Assembly (NCBI GenBank): GCA_033064195.1
Contig: JARBJD010000007.1
Coordinates: 496,001-560,000, forward strand
Origin: Blattamonas nauphoetae
Lineage: Eukaryota; Preaxostyla; Oxymonadida
DNA: 64,000 bases
Direction: 5' to 3'
The notes beneath the pieces are model-generated. The model did no database searches, had not been told where the DNA came from, and saw only the letters and a list, made by a program, of their open reading frames with translations. This document shows, one piece after another, positions 55,778 through 64,000 of the stretch. The translations under genes and the position numbers were made by a program. The stretch's first letter is position 1; every line of letters starts with the position of its first letter.

Positions 55778-58700
55778 ATTGAAAGCTTCCAACGACCGAA
55801 AATACCCAGATCAAGGTGCTGGAGTAGGTGTGTGGTGCGAGGTGGAAATCTATCCAGATCATAGACATCCTCATTCTGATATCAGAGAATAATCGAATTG
55901 TGTTGAGAAAAACCGAGTTTCCCCCCAAACTTCAGTTTACTCCATAATATTATTTTTATCAACGGATCATGCTCCAATCCTCACATTTCACGTGATTTCG
56001 GAAAGAATACAACGATTCAAGAGTATTCGAATGAAAAAAGAGAGAATAAACACTGCTGAAAAATGTTGGTTGATCAGACCCTTTCTCGAATTAAATCCAA
56101 AATTCTCACTATAACCCTATGTTGCCTCGACGTAATGCGCTCTTCCTTGGAAAATGGTTCCCCTCCGGCTGTCCGCAGACTTCATTCATGGAACTTGGGT
56201 CGGGTAGGATTTCATGGGCTCACGCTAATATGGTCCTCCCCAAGTGTAGAAGTGAATGTCAGTCGCCATGGAAACAGAAGAGGATGCCCACAATGTGGGC
56301 CCAACAGGAAGACGGTGTCTCATGGTGAAAGACATAGAAAAAACAAAAAACGGGAGAATGGAGAGGATGGGCCGTTTTTGTCATTTTAGACTTTCACCAC
56401 ACTTTTACCATTCTTTTTCAGTCACAACTGTTTTAAAATAGAAAGAATTGATTCATAGTTAGGGTGTAGTGATGATAAATCAATCAGAATCAACATCATC
56501 GTCATCGTGTTCATTCTGTGCCGATCCAGTTCGAAAGAGACGTACGAATTCCTCTCTCTCAGCCTGTTGCTTTCGATAGAATAGTTTTTTCTGTCTATGA
56601 TATATGTCTTTGCTTGCAGCAGCGGAAACAGCCCTCTTACTAAAATCGTCAGGAATGTCGAAGATATCCCCTTTTTCGATGTGGATATTTGTCAACCACG
56701 TCGTAATCTTGAAATCTTTGGTGATATGCTTCATTCCACCATCATACTTTCCTCCCATTCGAAGCCAGATCGATTTCAATCGTCCAAAGAATCGTTCGAC
56801 ATGAATGCGGTCCGAAGCAATCTTAATATTGGTCTCAGTCTCATCGTCATCATGTGAACCGTCTGTATGACGTCTTGTTGGGCGAAGAAAGCGAAGAGTT
56901 GGGAAGGTTCCGAGGTATCCTTAGTCACCAAGAATTCCCCATTTTGCTTCACGATCATCCGGATATTGTTCTTTTTCTTGATCTGTTTTTGTGAACTATT
57001 GTTCAATTGGAGCCATTGTGTCAGAAAAGAGAGTCACATCATGAATGGAACCAGCAACGCAGTCTGTCACATAAAGTGCTTTGTAGGGATACTTCGCTGC
57101 AACACAGACTTGTGCCTTCATGGCGTAACAGTAGTGATGGCCCTCCCAGAGAACCTTAGCATCAGTAAAGTTTGCCACTGGTCTTGGCACAACAATTGTG
57201 GTCGCATCCACACAAAGTGCACAAAATGGAAAATTGCCTTCGAAATTTGGAGTTGCTCTGGGTGGATTGGAGTATCTTTCTTGAAGAACATCGAATAGAA
57301 GTGGAAGAAATCGATGAATTGCCTTTGATGCAAGATTGCTGTGGATTCCCAATGCTGACGCAATTTTGTTGATTTTTGTCGTTGAACTCAACCATTCGAG
57401 ATAGACAATCATTTCATCTTTTTTTATGTTAGTTTTGCTCTCGGTCCTGGATGGAGAGCGTCTGGGCGTCGAGACTGCATGTGAGCTGCGAGGAGAGTGA
57501 GATTGTCTTTGTCGATTCTGAGTTGATTCCATAAATTTCCTTCTTCATATTTTGACCAGATGATTCCTTCTGTTGGAGAAACTGGAACCATCGGGCGAGC
57601 TTCAAGGAAGACCTGTTTTTGGGCATTTTTGAGTTCGCCCAAAGATTGGACTCCTGTTGATTCTTTTCGCTTTTGTGGTCGAATTGGTGAGAAAGTTGGT
57701 GATATTGTTTGTGAGGATCGAAAGTGGTGTCGTAAAGATAAAACTTGGACTTGGAAACCCAATGAAACTTCCTGCAGAGAGTCGTGGCCTAATAGTGTGA
57801 AGAGAAACTTTAATTGAGAAAAATCAGACAATGTCGAAGACGGAGATGGTCTTTGGATCGGGAAGTTTCCCTCATTTTGTGAAGAAAGGAGTGAATCTAT
57901 GTCACAAGAGTCAGGAGTTTCCATCTATAATGAAAAATTGAAAAGGATTGATTCAAAAAATGACAGACAATTGAGAAAATTCTCAATTTTAGTATGAAAA
58001 TGAAAAAGTTGTGGAGCAAATCGGGGTTTTGTTGATCAATTCGATTGTGCCCATTCCCAATTCGATTGTCACAACGAAACTCGAGTTAACGTTTTATAAT
58101 GCCATTTCACTTTTTTGATAATCGAATACACTTTTCTTCTCAAGTTTCCCATACAAACTTCATTTGGGTCTAATGACGGAGTGAAGGAGATCTCACCCCT
58201 AAAAAGAAAGGGTCATGAAAAATCAATGATGTGGAGGGGTTTAATGAAGATGTTGAGGAAGGAGAAGAGTAGAAAGGAAAGATGGGGAGTGGTGGAGAAG
58301 AATGGAAGGAAATGGGACACCTGACATGGATATTGAAAATGAAAAGGAAAAATGACACGATTTCGAAAAATGACACTTTTTCTTGTTTCCAACTGGGTGA
58401 GAATTTTTGATATCCTAAAAGAGATCAAATACCCTTCTTCGAATCTCGTCTCATCACACAGCTGAGACATACATTGTCCATTCTCAAAGACTCGTTGGAG
58501 ACACAATTCGATGTCATTCTCGTGAAATTAGACTACACACTGACAAGACGGATTACTCTCGTTTTCTGATTCGGATTCTCGAACTTGTTTATGATCCTAA
58601 AAATTCTCACCCAACTGATGCTCCGGAATTGAAACACGTGGTGGTACTCGATCTCGTGAGACAATTGGTAAACTCAACTCCGAATCATCAAATAGGATGA

Positions 58701-58781
58701 TTCAGTTTTATTCGGTGCCTTTGAATTCGCATTCCAGGTTTGATTGAATGACAGTGAATGGTCTCGAATCACTCCTTGCAA
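55778..58781. repeat. Tandem 3.0 kb unit, copy 1 (3004 bases), holding a DDE transposon
   Basis: It starts ATTGAAAGCTTCCAACG and ends CACTCCTTGCAA. The whole unit recurs directly downstream at 58782. It contains a Harbinger-like transposase on the minus strand (56480-57924), about 600 bases of non-coding sequence beyond its 3' end and about 860 beyond its 5' end. Termini of the transposon itself are not obvious; I found no convincing TIRs inside the unit. An 18-base palindrome, ATTGAGAAAATTCTCAAT, lies about 50 bases upstream of the transposase start. Confidence 0.9.
56480..57924 (-). pseudogene. PIF/Harbinger-like DDE transposase, copy 1
   Basis: Same coding sequence as copy 2 (see 59484-60926) but with two extra A's in the run at about 57420-57426 (minus strand). 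This shifts the frame between the N-terminal 166 residues and the DDE part. In copy 1 the frame of the DDE block extends further upstream (TESKTNIKKDEM), but as a shadow of the N-terminal region. The in-frame TAG at 56996-56998 and TAA at 56921-56923 are shared with copy 2. All DDE motifs are present. Because the difference is a homopolymer length, a base-calling error is possible. Confidence 0.75.
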
Positions 58782-61700
58782 ATTGAAAGCTTCCAACGAC
58801 CGAAAATACCCAGATCAAGGTGCTGGAGTAGGTGTGTGGTGCGAGGTGGAAATCTATCCAGATCATAGACATCCTCATTCTGATATCAGAGAATAATCGA
58901 ATTGTGTTGAGAAAAACCGAGTTTCCCCCCAAACTTCAGTTTACTCCATAATATTATTTTTATCAACGGATCATGCTCCAATCCTCACATTTCACGTGAT
59001 TTCGGAAAGAATACAACGATTCAAGAGTATTCGAATGAAAAAAGAGAGAATAAACACTGCTGAAAAATGTTGGTTGATCAGACCCTTTCTCGAATTAAAT
59101 CCAAAATTCTCACTATAACCCTATGTTGCCTCGACGTAATGCGCTCTTCCTTGGAAAATGGTTCCCCTCCGGCTGTCCGCAGACTTCATTCATGGAACTT
59201 GGGTCGGGTAGGATTTCATGGGCTCACGCTAATATGGTCCTCCCCAAGTGTAGAAGTGAATGTCAGTCGCCATGGAAACAGAAGAGGATGCCCACAATGT
59301 GGGCCCAACAGGAAGACGGTGTCTCATGGTGAAAGACATAGAAAAAACAAAAAACGGGAGAATGGAGAGGATGGGCCGTTTTTGTCATTTTAGACTTTCA
59401 CCACACTTTTACCATTCTTTTTCAGTCACAACTGTTTTAAAATAGAAAGAATTGATTCATAGTTAGGGTGTAGTGATGATAAATCAATCAGAATCAACAT
59501 CATCGTCATCGTGTTCATTCTGTGCCGATCCAGTTCGAAAGAGACGTACGAATTCCTCTCTCTCAGCCTGTTGCTTTCGATAGAATAGTTTTTTCTGTCT
59601 ATGATATATGTCTTTGCTTGCAGCAGCGGAAACAGCCCTCTTACTAAAATCGTCAGGAATGTCGAAGATATCCCCTTTTTCGATGTGGATATTTGTCAAC
59701 CACGTCGTAATCTTGAAATCTTTGGTGATATGCTTCATTCCACCATCATACTTTCCTCCCATTCGAAGCCAGATCGATTTCAATCGTCCAAAGAATCGTT
59801 CGACATGAATGCGGTCCGAAGCAATCTTAATATTGGTCTCAGTCTCATCGTCATCATGTGAACCGTCTGTATGACGTCTTGTTGGGCGAAGAAAGCGAAG
59901 AGTTGGGAAGGTTCCGAGGTATCCTTAGTCACCAAGAATTCCCCATTTTGCTTCACGATCATCCGGATATTGTTCTTTTTCTTGATCTGTTTTTGTGAAC
60001 TATTGTTCAATTGGAGCCATTGTGTCAGAAAAGAGAGTCACATCATGAATGGAACCAGCAACGCAGTCTGTCACATAAAGTGCTTTGTAGGGATACTTCG
60101 CTGCAACACAGACTTGTGCCTTCATGGCGTAACAGTAGTGATGGCCCTCCCAGAGAACCTTAGCATCAGTAAAGTTTGCCACTGGTCTTGGCACAACAAT
60201 TGTGGTCGCATCCACACAAAGTGCACAAAATGGAAAATTGCCTTCGAAATTTGGAGTTGCTCTGGGTGGATTGGAGTATCTTTCTTGAAGAACATCGAAT
60301 AGAAGTGGAAGAAATCGATGAATTGCCTTTGATGCAAGATTGCTGTGGATTCCCAATGCTGACGCAATTTTGTTGATTTTTGTCGTTGAACTCAACCATT
60401 CGAGATAGACAATCATTTCATCTTTTTATGTTAGTTTTGCTCTCGGTCCTGGATGGAGAGCGTCTGGGCGTCGAGACTGCATGTGAGCTGCGAGGAGAGT
60501 GAGATTGTCTTTGTCGATTCTGAGTTGATTCCATAAATTTCCTTCTTCATATTTTGACCAGATGATTCCTTCTGTTGGAGAAACTGGAACCATCGGGCGA
60601 GCTTCAAGGAAGACCTGTTTTTGGGCATTTTTGAGTTCGCCCAAAGATTGGACTCCTGTTGATTCTTTTCGCTTTTGTGGTCGAATTGGTGAGAAAGTTG
60701 GTGATATTGTTTGTGAGGATCGAAAGTGGTGTCGTAAAGATAAAACTTGGACTTGGAAACCCAATGAAACTTCCTGCAGAGAGTCGTGGCCTAATAGTGT
60801 GAAGAGAAACTTTAATTGAGAAAAATCAGACAATGTCGAAGACGGAGATGGTCTTTGGATCGGGAAGTTTCCCTCATTTTGTGAAGAAAGGAGTGAATCT
60901 ATGTCACAAGAGTCAGGAGTTTCCATCTATAATGAAAAATTGAAAAGGATTGATTCAAAAAATGACAGACAATTGAGAAAATTCTCAATTTTAGTATGAA
61001 AATGAAAAAGTTGTGGAGCAAATCGGGGTTTTGTTGATCAATTCGATTGTGCCCATTCCCAATTCGATTGTCACAACGAAACTCGAGTTAACGTTTTATA
61101 ATGCCATTTCACTTTTTGATAATCGAATACACTTTTCTTCTCAAGTTTCCCATACAAACTTCATTTGGGTCTAATGACGGAGTGAAGGAGATCTCACCCC
61201 TAAAAAGAAAGGGTCATGAAAAATCAATGATGTGGAGGGGTTTAATGAAGATGTTGAGGAAGGAGAAGAGTAGAAAGGAAAGATGGGGAGTGGTGGAGAA
61301 GAATGGAAGGAAATGGGACACCTGACATGGATATTGAAAATGAAAAGGAAAAATGACACGATTTCGAAAAATGACACTTTTTCTTGTTTCCAACTGGGTG
61401 AGAATTTTTGATATCCTAAAAGAGATCAAATACCCTTCTTCGAATCTCGTCTCATCACACAGCTGAGACATACATTGTCCATTCTCAAAGACTCGTTGGA
61501 GACACAATTCGATGTCATTCTCGTGAAATTAGACTACACACTGACAAGACGGATTACTCTCGTTTTCTGATTCGGATTCTCGAACTTGTTTATGATCCTA
61601 AAAATTCTCACCCAACTGATGCTCCGGAATTGAAACACGTGGTGGTACTCGATCTCGTGAGACAATTGGTAAACTCAACTCCGAATCATCAAATAGGATG

Positions 61701-61782
61701 ATTCAGTTTTATTCGGTGCCTTTGAATTCGCATTCCAGGTTTGATTGAATGACAGTGAATGGTCTCGAATCACTCCTTGCAA
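58782..61782. repeat. Tandem 3.0 kb unit, copy 2 (3001 bases)
   Basis: Near-perfect direct repeat of 55778-58781. The three missing bases are all in T runs: two in the run at about 60422-60427 (copy 1 has two more T's) and one in the run near 61112. No substitution between the copies caught my eye, though I could not align them base by base. The duplication must be very recent or an assembly effect. Confidence 0.9.
59484..60926 (-). CDS. PIF/Harbinger-like DDE transposase, copy 2; continuous if TAA/TAG are read as Gln
   Basis: 481 codons from ATG 60926 to TGA 59484, interrupted in the standard code only by TAA 60428-60426, TAG 60002-60000 and TAA 59927-59925, all in the same frame. Read as Gln they give LTQKDEMIVYLEWL, APIEQQFTKTDQ and ILGDQGYLG. 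Domain order: variable N-terminus, helix-turn-helix near residues 180-200 (KIASALGIHSNLASKAIHR), first acid in CVDATTIVV, second in AGSIHDVTLFSD, the GDxGY turn, and the third acid in RIHVERFFGRLK. The acidic tail is EHDDDDVDSD. DDE_Tnp_4/PIF-type transposases cut and paste DNA in the nucleus. No partner Myb-like protein is visible in the unit. Under the standard code the gene is broken three times. Confidence 0.8.
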
Positions 61783-61886
61783 ATTGAAAGCTTCCAACGA
61801 CCGAAAATACCCAGATCAAGGTGCTGGAGTAGGTGTGTGGTGCGAGGTGGAAATCTATCCAGATCATAGACATCCTCATACTGATG
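61783..61886. repeat. Partial third copy of the 3.0 kb unit (first about 100 bases)
   Basis: It repeats the start of the unit (ATTGAAAGCTTCC through ATAGACATCCTCAT) and then diverges. The array therefore ends within a third copy, cut about 40 bases before the solitary end at 61929. Confidence 0.85.
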
Positions 61887-61928
61887 GTACTGTAACTTGT
61901 CAGTGTGGAAAATGAGACTTGGTCTGAA

Positions 61929-62030
61929 AGTAGTGTCAATAATCCACGCCATGTCAATCATTTACGATCTACCTCGGATAAATCACAATTGGTCCAACTA
62001 AGAAAAAACCAAAAATTGTGATTTGTTTGA
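61929..62030 (+). repeat. Solitary, partly eroded TIR-like end
   Basis: It begins AGTAGTGTCAATAATCC, identical to the outer module of the neighbouring elements' ends. Further in it has TTGGTCCAACTAAGAAAAA, matching the TTGGTCAAACTAAGAA stretch of the 62056/63753 repeats. The middle differs. An 11-base hairpin, AAATCACAATT (61980-61990) with AATTGTGATTT (62014-62024), lies inside. No inverted partner is found within the window. Confidence 0.6.
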
Positions 62031-62055
62031 CGACAAACATTTGAGAGTGCCTCAT

Positions 62056-62290
62056 AGATGTTTCAATAAACCGAACTTTTCATAAACCCGTAACATGGGG
62101 CTTGAAAAATATATATTGGTCAAACTAAGAAAAATAAAATTTGGTTCCGCGCCGAAACCCCTGTGTCGGGAGAAAACCTCAAAATACCCCCTTTTGCCCG
62201 AAAAATAAAATTGTTTCGGCAATATCTCAACAACCAATGTACCGATTTTGATGAAGTTTTTCACAAAAACGTTTTTTTGGTGAAATGAAC
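62056..62290 (+). repeat. Left terminal inverted repeat of the 1.7 kb unit
   Basis: The first 135 bases are strongly similar to the reverse complement of the right end; the inner 100 bases are weaker. It shares the CCGTAACATG and CCGCGCC modules with the 6 kb unit. Confidence 0.75.
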
Positions 62291-62884
62291 ATTTTGAGAA
62301 AAATTTGGAGAAAAAATTCTGGATATTTGGGAAAATGGAAAAAAACCCATATTTTTCTCGACAAAACATTCTTATAGTCCCGTGTTAAAACCGGACTTGG
62401 TGATGAAACCGAACGAAGGGCAGCAATGATTCATCGAGCATTTCTTCAACCGTTTTTGTTATTCTTTTTCTTCGTTTTGTCTGAATGAGTTAATGACGAG
62501 GAATATGGGATTCAATTCAAAATAAATTGTGAACTATGATTCACTGATCATTTTCTGAACAACACCCACTCATACCTGCCAATATTTATGTAACCAAGCC
62601 TCGATCTCCTCACTTTTCACTTTTTGAAAGGTTTAACACGGTCAGTGTAAACTGTTTGTTTTCAGCTTCTGATTCCATTTTTCTCATCCCAATGAATACA
62701 GGACTGATGTAAACAATCTTTCAGGATGACCATCATCGATCGATTTCCAATTTCAAGATAGTACTCATTCTTTTACGGACTCATCGATCCGCAACGAGAA
62801 GGATGTACGCATGAATAGTTTGTCGAGGAAATGCTGAATGAAAGAACGTTTTACCACGTTCTCTAAATCACATCACGTATCATT

Positions 62885-63277
62885 TTGGTGGTGAAAGATT
62901 CGCAAGATCGGATTTCCAGCAACAGTTCTCACGATCGATTGTTTCGACTGAAGGAGACCACAAAACGCGAACAAACATTGATCCAGAGCGATGTAAAGAG
63001 TGGAATTTCAAGGGTCATATCAACAAAATCAATTAACTGCTCTTGGAAGAGAACATGGTCCACACGAAATCAAAAGAAGCCACAAGACGAAAATAAGAAC
63101 GATTGCGAACTCTTCAGAATGATCAAGGAGGCAAATGCCCACCAAAACAAAGTTGCTGCACTTTTCGACAGATGTCAACAACTTTACAGCCTCGGAAAGG
63201 ATCGGAAGAACATTCACGAACTCTCATTGATCTCAACTCTAAAATTATTGAAATTTATTCACTTCATATCTCTTTGA
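62885..63277 (+). CDS. Uncertain frame inside the 1.7 kb unit
   Basis: A 130-codon frame starting at a GTG- or ATG-like codon has charged, helical stretches (LFRMIKEANAHQ and VAALFDRCQQLYSLGK). It could be a remnant of a host gene. No motif of a transposase, polymerase or structural protein is visible. It may be chance. Confidence 0.25.
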   Translation: MVVKDSQDRISSNSSHDRLFRLKETTKREQTLIQSDVKSGISRVISTKSINCSWKRTWSTRNQKKPQDENKNDCELFRMIKEANAHQNKVAALFDRCQQLYSLGKDRKNIHELSLISTLKLLKFIHFISL

Positions 63278-63519
63278 ATTCATTCCTAATATTTCATGCA
63301 AATCAAGGTGTAAATTGAACAAAAGCACGAGTCAATGGTCTGATCAAAGAAATGTCGTCGAATAAGGGGAATTTAGATGTCCCAATCAACTTGAACGTTG
63401 AAGGACGTCCTTTCTGATGGATCATGGTCTTCGTTCGGTTTAATCTACAAGTCCGGCTTTTACACGCGACTATTAGAAAAAAATATCTTTTATTTTTTGA
63501 GCAGCTTTTGTCGAGAACT

Positions 63520-63753
63520 TTACGATAACAATGCATTTTATTTGATTCAAAACGGATGGCTGGTTGTGGAGAAAAATGGGGAAAAAGTTGAGAAAAATGT
63601 GTGGACGCCTAAAGGAAACAGTATTTTGAGGTTTTCTCCCGACACAGGGGTTTTGGCGCGGAACCAAATTTTATTGTTCTTAGTTTGACCAATGTCTATT
63701 TTTCAAGCCACATGTTACGGGTTTTTGAATATGTACGGGTTATTGACACTACT
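63520..63753 (-). repeat. Right terminal inverted repeat of the 1.7 kb unit
   Basis: Inverted partner of 62056-62290. Its outermost 40 bases (AGTAGTGTCAATAACCCG, then TACATATTCAAAAACCCG) are the best-preserved version of the family end and agree closely with the left end at 49480. Confidence 0.75.
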
Positions 63754-64000
63754 ATCATATCACCCTATTGGAAAATACACACTTTTTTTGAATCTGAATG
63801 GGGTCATTTCTCCACCACCAGACGTCCGTTTTGGACCGAAGAAAAAGCGTTTTTATCGTATATACATCGATCAAAGACACTCAATAGAATCACAAAAAAG
63901 TTCCCATGAAATTTTTCTGGGCGAAAAATAGTGTTTTTTTACTTCGTCCCAGATACCCAGAATTTTTTGTAGCAAGTTTTTTTCAAAAAATTCATTTCCC
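63754..64000. other. Flank beyond the 1.7 kb unit
   Basis: About 250 bases to the window end. A short plus-strand frame (VISPPPDVRFGPKKKRF) is open to TAG at about 63929. There is too little sequence to call a gene. Confidence 0.3.

Larger units (their letters stand above)
62056..63753. mobile_element. 1.7 kb unit with terminal inverted repeats, related to the 6 kb unit
   Basis: The ends are inverted repeats: left from AGATGTTTCAATAAACCG (62056), right, read inward, from AGTAGTGTCAATAACCCG (63753). They match well for about 135 bases, including GGTCAAACTAAGAA, GGTTCCGCGCC, and TGTCGGGAGAAAACCTCAAAATAC. A weaker match continues to about 230 bases (the left CAACAACCAATG... region against the right CCACAACCAGCC...). 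The interior has no recognisable transposase or viral gene. The unit appears to be a short non-autonomous or internally deleted relative of the 6 kb unit, and broken. Family unknown. Confidence 0.7.

Noticed and set aside
56063-57298. Plus-strand frames of 108 and 143 codons inside the tandem unit (and in copy 2).
   Set aside because: The longer is antisense to the DDE domain. The shorter has no recognisable motif and lies in the non-coding part of the unit.
57415-57450. An intron joining the two transposase frames, using ACTAAC before an AG.
   Set aside because: The branch-like ACTAAC and AG are present, but no plausible GT donor lies at the right phase upstream, and introns of host genes here show no such block. 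Reading TAA as Gln in copy 2 needs no splice.
55880-58400. Terminal inverted repeats of the Harbinger-like transposon inside the 3.0 kb unit.
   Set aside because: I compared both sides of the transposase by eye and found only short chance matches (for example AGAAAGGGTC), so no ends are called.

Overview
This window reads as nuclear DNA of an intron-rich, gene-dense microbial eukaryote, most likely a metamonad of the oxymonad (Preaxostyla) type. That placement is inference. It rests on very short spliceosomal introns (about 28-50 bases, GT...AG) in many genes, close gene packing on both strands, a Rab32-like GTPase, GCN2 and CK1 kinases, a kinase-like protein with a SPRY-type tail, and a surface protein built from beta-helix and Ig-like repeats of the kind abundant in oxymonads. 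TAA, TAG and TGA all appear to act as stops. The clearest case is the Rab32-like protein, which ends Cys-Ser-Cys (a prenylation tail) directly before TAA.

Layout. Positions 1-49,200 are ordinary host genes. In order: a partial hypothetical and a saposin-like secreted protein (+); casein kinase 1 (-, six exons); a two-helix membrane protein (-); the meiotic crossover E3 HEI10/CCNB1IP1 (+, four exons); a helical multi-exon protein (-); a coiled-coil protein (+); a 1436-residue six-exon protein of unknown role (+); a bromodomain/NET protein (-); a hypothetical (+); an atypical Rab (-); a pseudokinase with SPRY domain (-); glucose-6-phosphate isomerase (+); a TBC RabGAP (+) and an NPF/DPF-motif protein (+); a proline-rich protein (+); the eIF2-alpha kinase GCN2 (-, 2823 residues over three exons); a choline-transporter-like protein (-); tRNA-Met(CAT) (-); a large helical protein (-); a 39-residue membrane peptide (+); a Rab32-like GTPase (+, five exons); a zinc-knuckle protein (+); and a 104-residue three-exon protein (+).

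Positions 49,480-63,753 are a mobile-element island. First comes a 6.0 kb unit bounded by about 235-base terminal inverted repeats (TIRs); inside it is a decayed surface-protein gene and no visible transposase. Next is a 3.0 kb unit present in two tandem copies plus about 100 bases of a third, each full copy holding a PIF/Harbinger-like DDE transposase. Then comes a solitary TIR-like end, and last a 1.7 kb unit whose TIRs share the outer and inner motifs of the 6 kb unit.

The most notable signal is in the transposase. In the second copy the whole 480-residue frame is continuous only if three in-frame TAA/TAG codons are read as glutamine, as in the oxymonad Streblomastix, hexamitid diplomonads and ciliates. 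The surrounding host genes use these codons as stops. Either the element came from, or was shaped in, a TAR=Gln genome, or it is a decayed copy whose first breaks happen to be TAR. Several host genes connect functionally: two Rabs, a RabGAP and a possible endocytic adaptor (membrane traffic), and GCN2 (translation control).
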